Shown in pieces: positions 41,881 to 46,536 of a stretch of DNA of 46,536 nt. Origin of the DNA: an uncultured bacterium (GTDB lineage: Bacteria > Planctomycetota > UBA1135 > UBA2386); the NCBI GenBank assembly GCA_937906475.1, contig CALCZA010000097.1, positions 1 through 46,536 on the forward strand. The letters run 5' to 3'. Numbering within the stretch: the first letter of the stretch is position 1; every line of letters begins with the position of its first letter. Both the position numbers and the translations under genes were made by a program. Under the pieces are notes generated by a model. That model made no database searches. It worked only from the letters and a program-made list of their open reading frames with translations, and was not told the origin of the DNA.

Positions 41881-42639
41881 TCACTTCTTGTCGTCGGACG
41901 ATTCCACCTTCTTCGGTGCGTCGATGACCCGAATCCAAGTGCGCAGGATCGTGACCTTCTCCTTGAGAGTTTGCCCGTCCTTCTCGACGCCACGCGATTC
42001 AATCGCCTTCAACGTCTTCGTGCCTTCGGTGACGAAGCCATGCACTGTGTGCAGATCATCGAGGTGAGGCGTCGGCACGAATGTCAGAAAGAACTGCGAG
42101 CCATCTGTTCCTGGTCCTGAGTTGGCGGCGCTGAGAGCGCCAGGCTTGTCGTGCTTCTGCTTAGTCAAGAACTCGCCGTCCATCGTGTAGCCGGGGTCGC
42201 CCGACAGCGTGTTGCTCGGGCTGCCGCCTTGTGCCATGAAGCCCGTGAGCACGCGCGGGAATTGCAATCCGTTGTAGAACCCGCAGCGCGATAGAAAGAT
42301 CACGCTGGAGACGTGATTCGGTGCGGCTTCGGGCAGCAACGTGATCACTAGTGGGCCAACCGATGTGTCGAGGTACCACAGGTATTGGAGCTTCGGGTTG
42401 AACCGCTGCACGGGCGGCTGTGGCAACCGCGTGCGCCAGGACTTGGATTTGGTCTTGGCCTTCGACTTGCGAAACTTGTCGAGCGCGCGAATCACTTTGT
42501 CCTTCGCGGTCTTCTTATCATCCTTTGGAGCCTTCTGCGTTTTTTGGGTGTCGCTCTTCTTGGTGCGCTTGCTCTGCGCGGGTAGCTCGGTGGCTACGGC
42601 GAAGGTCATCATGAGAGATACAAGCAAGGCGGTGCGCAT
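41881..42639 (-). CDS. Secreted cyclophilin-type peptidyl-prolyl isomerase
   Basis: 252 residues from ATG 42639, chosen for its signal peptide (ALLVSLMMTFAVATELPAQS); upstream codons to 42729 are not signal-like. Residues ~22-75 are an unusually Lys-rich linker (KRTKKSDTQKTQKAPKDDKK). The cyclophilin domain follows: YLDTSVGPLVITLLPEAAPN, FPRVLTGFMAQGGSP with the catalytic Arg, and GPGTDGSQFFLTFVPTPHLD then HTVHGFVTEG. These are close matches to the family. It should catalyse proline isomerisation during folding of exported proteins. The basic linker may tether it to the envelope. It ends 70 bp from the convergent membrane-protein gene. Confidence 0.92.
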   Translation of the reverse strand: MRTALLVSLMMTFAVATELPAQSKRTKKSDTQKTQKAPKDDKKTAKDKVIRALDKFRKSKAKTKSKSWRTRLPQPPVQRFNPKLQYLWYLDTSVGPLVITLLPEAAPNHVSSVIFLSRCGFYNGLQFPRVLTGFMAQGGSPSNTLSGDPGYTMDGEFLTKQKHDKPGALSAANSGPGTDGSQFFLTFVPTPHLDDLHTVHGFVTEGTKTLKAIESRGVEKDGQTLKEKVTILRTWIRVIDAPKKVESSDDKK

Positions 42640-42872
42640 GGGGTAGCAGCATAGCGGTAGACCGGTGCTGCTGAGCTGAGACTGGCTGCCTCTCCCAATT
42701 GTTTCGAAGAGCCGGTAGGCCCACCGCACGAACCGTCGTTGGTTGCGCCGTCCGACTAGCAGTAGAGTTACGCGGCATGATCGCTGCCGATTTCGATGGC
42801 GTTGCCCAGACTGAAGATGCGTCGGCCAAGAAGTTGTGTGGGCGACGGCGACGGCGACGACGCCGTGGGGTG

Positions 42873-43463
42873 ATGAGTCGCGTCACGGTCTGGGTGGTGA
42901 CGTTCTTGACGTATGGCTGCACGTCTACGGTTACGCCGCCGTTGGCTCCAATCGACCCAGTCGAGGTCTTCGTGCTGTCGGAAGCGCTGCACACCGGCAT
43001 TGTGCTGCCGCCCGACCCTGGCTCGTTGCGCAACCCGGATCAATACGTTGAGTTCGGGTTTGGTGATTGGCGCTGGTTCGCGCTCGCCAATGAGGCGTGG
43101 TACAACGCGTTCTCGGCGATGCTATGGCCGACCCAAGCAACGCTTGGTCGTCGCACGGTGGGTGCCCATACTCCGGCAGAACTTCGAAGTCGCGCGAGTT
43201 TGGCCAAGCTGCAATCGATTGTCGTTAGCCGGAAGCAGGCGGCGTTGTTGCGACGCCGCTTGCAGGCGGAGTTCGATAGTGCGCGCAAGTTGGTCGTGGT
43301 GCGTCAGGACCTCAACTTCAAGTTCGTGCCGGCGGGAAGCTCTTACTGGCTTCTGAACAACTGCGCCGACCTAGCCGCCGATTGGCTGCGCGCGCTCGAT
43401 TGCGAAGTGTCGTGGTGTCCGGTGCGTTACGGCTTGATGGTCGAAGCCAAGGGCGATGGCTAG
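42873..43463 (+). CDS. DUF2459-like exported protein
   Basis: 196 residues from ATG 42873. The frame is open to 42699, but the upstream part includes an Arg run encoded by a GGCGAC repeat and is unlikely to be translated. After a hydrophobic start (VTVWVVTFLTYGC, possibly a non-ideal lipobox at Cys15), the sequence fits DUF2459: VEVFVLSEALHTGIVLPPDP, then YVEFGFGDWRWFALAN and near the end SYWLLNNCADLAADWLRALD. This family has a Cys/His papain-like look (the HTG of LHTGIVLP and NNC of LLNNCAD), but its function is not established. It converges with the glycosyltransferase gene, 10 bp apart. Confidence 0.7.
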   Translation: MSRVTVWVVTFLTYGCTSTVTPPLAPIDPVEVFVLSEALHTGIVLPPDPGSLRNPDQYVEFGFGDWRWFALANEAWYNAFSAMLWPTQATLGRRTVGAHTPAELRSRASLAKLQSIVVSRKQAALLRRRLQAEFDSARKLVVVRQDLNFKFVPAGSSYWLLNNCADLAADWLRALDCEVSWCPVRYGLMVEAKGDG

Positions 43464-43473
43464 GCAGTAGCCG

Positions 43474-44586
43474 TTAGCGTGCGATCGCTTCGATCCGGTT
43501 GCAGATCTCGGCGTGCATCGCGTGCAGATCGTGTTGTTTCGCGTAGTGCAAGGCAGCGGTTCGCATCGGTGCGGTGTCGTTCTGCAGCAACTCGACGAAG
43601 CGCTGCTGCGCGTCGGAGTTGCGAGCCCAGTTAGCTATTGCGAACCCACACTGGCTGGCCGTGATGTGGTGCGCGTAGCCGCAGTTCGCGCTGCAAAGCA
43701 CAGGTAGCCCTGCGACCACTGCTTCCAATAGTACTGTGCCGGTCGTGTCTCGATGGGCTGGGTGCAGCAAGACGTCGGCTGCCTGCAGCAATCGAGGGAT
43801 GTCCTGTCGACCAGGCAACATCGTGACGTGCTTTTCGATGCCGAGTTTCGCCGCGAGCGCGCGGGCCCAAGTGGGGGCATTCTGTCCTACCGCCAGCAAC
43901 TGGGTGCGCTCGCGCAGTCCGTCCGGAAGGTCCGCAACTGCCTGCATCGCACGATCGAGTCCCTTCAGCAGGAAGTTCGCGCCGAGCAACAGCACCAGCC
44001 GATCTTCTTCGCCAACGCCAAACTCTTCGCGTCCCGCCCGTCTCAGTTCGGCAGCATCATTGCCCTTGCATCGATCCCTGGCGATGCCCGCAGGCAATAT
44101 CGCAAACCGTTCGTCCGCCGTGCACCACGTTCGTTGGAAGTTGCTGCGTTCGGTTGGATCCAACAGCAGGATCTGCGCCTTTGATTCGCGCCCAAACACA
44201 GTTCCTTCCAAGCGTCGAAATGTGCGGTACCGCGGTAGCAGCCGATACGGCCATGGCCGGCTTGTCGTGCGCGTTACGAAGCAGGGGTCCGCCGCGAAAT
44301 ACAGATCCAACCCAGACATCTTGTCGAACCCAATCACGACATCGGGCCGCACCGCCGTCAGTTGTTCCTGCAAAGCCCGATCAAACCGCGCCGCACGAAC
44401 ATGGTTTGCGCGCCCCGACACCTCGAGCACTTCGACTGCTACACCGCCCGGTCGGTCGCCTTTCCAGCTATGACAGTAGACCGTCACCTCATGCCCACGC
44501 GCCGCGCACAACTCAGCCGTCGCGAGCATATCTCTCTGCATACCGCCAAATGCAAAGTAGCGGAACAGTACAAAGGCAACGCGCAT
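43474..44586 (-). CDS. waaG: GT4 glycosyltransferase, LPS-core glucosyltransferase I (WaaG/RfaG)-like
   Basis: 370 residues, the size of E. coli WaaG. The match runs over the whole length: RVAFVLFRYFAFGGMQRDML with the donor-loop Gly pair, AARGHEVTVYCHSWKGDRPG, PDVVIGFDKMSGLDLYFAAD, RFAILPAGI, LLLGANFLLKGLDRAM, LLQAADVLLHPAHRDTTGTV, LLEAVVAGLPVLCSANCGYA. The E-x7-E motif region near the C-terminus is LLEAVVAG-centred. WaaG transfers glucose to heptose II of the LPS inner core at the cytoplasmic membrane face. That activity here is inferred from similarity; no other LPS core gene is adjacent. It is divergent from the nuclease-like gene across 136 bp. Confidence 0.88.
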   Translation of the reverse strand: MRVAFVLFRYFAFGGMQRDMLATAELCAARGHEVTVYCHSWKGDRPGGVAVEVLEVSGRANHVRAARFDRALQEQLTAVRPDVVIGFDKMSGLDLYFAADPCFVTRTTSRPWPYRLLPRYRTFRRLEGTVFGRESKAQILLLDPTERSNFQRTWCTADERFAILPAGIARDRCKGNDAAELRRAGREEFGVGEEDRLVLLLGANFLLKGLDRAMQAVADLPDGLRERTQLLAVGQNAPTWARALAAKLGIEKHVTMLPGRQDIPRLLQAADVLLHPAHRDTTGTVLLEAVVAGLPVLCSANCGYAHHITASQCGFAIANWARNSDAQQRFVELLQNDTAPMRTAALHYAKQHDLHAMHAEICNRIEAIAR

Positions 44587-44722
44587 GCCCCCGCAGCGTC
44601 ACGAGAATGTGCATGCGGTGCCAGGACAAAACTCACAACCTCGCGCGCTAGCGGCGTCAACTCCTTCAGCCTTCGGCGTAATCGCGACGAGCGGTGATCG
44701 CACTCGTGTCTATGATGCGCCC

Positions 44723-46459
44723 ATGGTTCGAAGTCTTGGACTCATTCTGTTGACGATCGCGTCGCAACTTACATCGGGAGTCACTGCGCAAGCCGAGACG
44801 AGCCCGGCAACCGACACGGTGCGCGTGATGTCGTTCAATGTCCGCAACCGGAATGCCAGAGATGGTGAGAACCAGTGGGGATTTCGGCGTCACCGTGTTG
44901 TCGGCATCTTGCGTTTGCAGCGAGCCGATATCTTTGGCGTGCAGGAGGCGATGGCCGAACAGGTTCGTGATCTGCACTACGAACTGAAAGACCATGATTC
45001 GTTTGGGCAACCGCGCGACGGCCGTGCCGGTGGCGAGCGCTGCACGATCTTCTGGGACCGCACGAAGTTTGCGCGCGTCGGTGGCGCGACATTCTGGTTG
45101 TCCGAGACGCCGGCACGCCCTAGTCGGGCGTGGGGTGCATCCTTGCGGCGGATCTGCACGTGGTGCGAGTTCCGCTCGAAGGCCTCGGGCAAGACGTTCT
45201 TTGTGTTCAATACGCACTTCGATCATCAATCGGCGAATGCCCGCAAGCGCAGCGCGGAGTTGGTGCGGCAGCAGATTCACGATATCGCAGGCCCGCATCC
45301 TGTCGTTTTGATGGGGGACTTGAACTGCGATGGTTTCTCGCTGCCATACGCCGCGTTGACAGCGTTGCCCGCGGTGCCGGGGTCGGCCGGGCCGCTGCTC
45401 GACGCGCGCGTTTGGTCTGAGCATGACTTTGGTCCGCAGGGCACGTGGAGTGGTTGGGATCCGGCGTTTATCGGGTCGCGCATCGACTATGTCTTCGTGA
45501 AGAACGCCGCGCGGGTTTTGCAGCACGCTGTCGTGCCGCACGAATGGCAGGGCCGCGTCGCATCCGATCACTTCCCGATACTCGCCGAGGTCGTCCTGCA
45601 TGGCGGTTCCGATCCCAGCACGCGCAACATGGCGCATCTGTGGCGCATGATGCCGGGTGCGGAAGAGAACGCTGGCGAACTCGGCTACTTCAAGCCTGAC
45701 TTTGATGACCGCAAGTGGCCGACCATTTCAGCGGGCGATGCATGGGAGCGGCAGGGTCACGCCGATCTCGATGGCGTCGTATTCTTGCGCAAGAAAGTCT
45801 ACGTGCCCGAGTCGTGGCGTAATCGCACGGTGCAGTTCGTCACCGCCGGCATTGCCGACATGTATGCGCTCTACGTCAACGGCGTGAAGGTTTACGAAGC
45901 CGGTTCCAGGAAGGAGAAGATGTGGGCGCATCGCACCAATCTGCACCTCGCCAACTCATTGCTGCAGTTCGGCGCGGACAATACGTTCGTCTTGCGGGTG
46001 ACGGACTTTGGCGGGCTGGGTGGGTTGGTCGGCCATCCGCTGTTGTTGACGACGGATGGTCGGCAACCGACTCATAGCGGCGGATCGTTCGCGACCAAGG
46101 TGCTGGTGCCGAAGAAGGACTTTGGGATTCCCAAAGACACGCGGCTAGCGGAGTTCGAGATCGTGATCCCGGGCAAAGTTGGTGACGCCAATAGCCTCGT
46201 GTGGTTGCGCATCGGACTCGATTGCGATTGCGGCGATGCCGGCGACAAGGGTGTGAACTACGAGTTGCAGCAAGCGACTGGTGTGGTCGTGCATCGTGGC
46301 GTCTCGACGCGGAAGGGTGTCGTCTGGATGCAGTGCCAAGTCGCACCCGGTTCGAAATGGCAACTGGTCGTGTCGGATGTAGACACTAGCTTTACCGGGC
46401 GTGACGCCAGTGACGGTTGCAACTTCACGGCCGAGTTGAAGTTCGACGTCGGCAAGTAG
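44723..46459 (+). CDS. Secreted endonuclease/exonuclease/phosphatase-domain protein with two extra beta domains
   Basis: 578 residues from ATG 44723, chosen for the signal peptide (SLGLILLTIASQLTSGVTAQ). The EEP domain is at ~30-295: VRVMSFNVRNRNARDGENQW, FGVQEAMAEQ with the metal-binding Glu, FNTHFDHQSANARKRSAELV, VLMGDLNCDG, SRIDYVFVKN and SDHFPILAEV with the catalytic His. All active-site residues are present. Residues ~310-425 are a galactose-binding-like sandwich (VVFLRKKVYVPESWRNRTVQ, MYALYVNGVKVYEAGS). A third beta domain ends the protein. It may act on a phosphodiester or phosphomonoester outside the cell, for example nucleic acid, sugar phosphates or lipids; which is unknown. Confidence 0.9.
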   Translation: MVRSLGLILLTIASQLTSGVTAQAETSPATDTVRVMSFNVRNRNARDGENQWGFRRHRVVGILRLQRADIFGVQEAMAEQVRDLHYELKDHDSFGQPRDGRAGGERCTIFWDRTKFARVGGATFWLSETPARPSRAWGASLRRICTWCEFRSKASGKTFFVFNTHFDHQSANARKRSAELVRQQIHDIAGPHPVVLMGDLNCDGFSLPYAALTALPAVPGSAGPLLDARVWSEHDFGPQGTWSGWDPAFIGSRIDYVFVKNAARVLQHAVVPHEWQGRVASDHFPILAEVVLHGGSDPSTRNMAHLWRMMPGAEENAGELGYFKPDFDDRKWPTISAGDAWERQGHADLDGVVFLRKKVYVPESWRNRTVQFVTAGIADMYALYVNGVKVYEAGSRKEKMWAHRTNLHLANSLLQFGADNTFVLRVTDFGGLGGLVGHPLLLTTDGRQPTHSGGSFATKVLVPKKDFGIPKDTRLAEFEIVIPGKVGDANSLVWLRIGLDCDCGDAGDKGVNYELQQATGVVVHRGVSTRKGVVWMQCQVAPGSKWQLVVSDVDTSFTGRDASDGCNFTAELKFDVGK

Positions 46460-46465
46460 CGGGCG

Positions 46466-46536
46466 CCCGAGCACCCAGTCAGCCCGAGCACCCAGTCAGC
46501 CCGAGCACCCAGTCAGCCCGAGCACCCAGTCAGCCC
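46466..46536. repeat. 17-bp tandem repeat at the right edge of the window
   Basis: CCCGAGCACCCAGTCAG is repeated exactly four times at 46466-46482, 46483-46499, 46500-46516 and 46517-46533, and a fifth copy begins at 46534. Copies are identical. The array starts 7 bp after the stop of the EEP gene and continues past the window. On the minus strand each unit contains a TGA that falls in every frame over three copies, so it cannot code there. Confidence 0.9.

Noticed and set aside
42841..42868. GGCGAC triplicate forming an Arg run at the start of the DUF2459-like frame
   Set aside because: It is a simple repeat upstream of the better start at 42873 and unlikely to be translated.
46466..46536. 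CRISPR array
   Set aside because: The 17-bp units are directly joined with no unique spacers and no cas gene is nearby.

Overview
The window looks like chromosomal DNA of a Planctomycetota bacterium. The evidence is gene content, not a ribosomal marker: two sets of large secreted multi-heme c-type cytochromes with PA14-like domains paired with beta-propeller proteins (one with a DUF6797-type N-terminus), an ECF sigma factor coupled to a membrane Ser/Thr kinase, a lipoprotein sulfatase, a long protein of carboxypeptidase-regulatory-like repeats, many lipoproteins, high GC, and frequent starts without a clear Shine-Dalgarno. I cannot assign a class or genus. No tRNA, rRNA, CRISPR array, transposase or phage gene was recognised.

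Layout. (1) 1-335, minus: 5' end of a secreted Arg/Pro/Ala repeat protein running off the left edge. (2) 551-6374, plus: DUF502 membrane protein, DUF6797/propeller protein, five-heme cytochrome, and a HAD hydrolase whose start overlaps the cytochrome stop. (3) 17491-6428, minus: HEAT-like lipoprotein, unknown lipoprotein, class V aminotransferase, then a self-contained tetR - outer-membrane factor - membrane-fusion protein - RND pump operon with ATGA overlaps, and a small unknown protein. A double palindromic operator in front of tetR lies partly inside the last codons of the aminotransferase. (4) 17540-20398, plus: Leu/Glu-type amino acid dehydrogenase, 4HBT thioesterase, and a secreted protein with a decayed zinc-peptidase motif. 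(5) 20407-20728, minus: remnants of a dead secreted-protein gene. (6) 20877-26970, plus: ECF sigma factor, Ser/Thr kinase and repeat-rich membrane protein, each overlapping the next by 4 nt. (7) 27016-30902, plus: second cytochrome/propeller pair. (8) 36315-31023, minus: rpiA, bacilliredoxin-like brxC, and M1 and M17 aminopeptidases. (9) 36618-46459: ATP-grasp ligase, YgiQ radical SAM protein, sulfatase lipoprotein, small membrane protein, cyclophilin, DUF2459-like protein, WaaG-like glycosyltransferase and a multidomain EEP nuclease/phosphatase. (10) A 17-bp tandem repeat fills the right edge.

How the genes may work together. The two cytochrome/propeller pairs probably act in the periplasm in redox-linked oxidation of organic substrates; that is inferred from families, and the substrates are unknown. 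The sigma-kinase-repeat-protein triad looks like one signalling unit: the kinase has a cytoplasmic catalytic domain, one membrane span and an extracytoplasmic half, and the third protein has one N-terminal span and a long extracytoplasmic beta-repeat rod. It is the best candidate here for a poorly described system. The efflux operon is a conventional TetR-controlled tripartite pump. The WaaG-like enzyme suggests an LPS core, and the BrxC-like protein suggests a bacillithiol-type thiol system.
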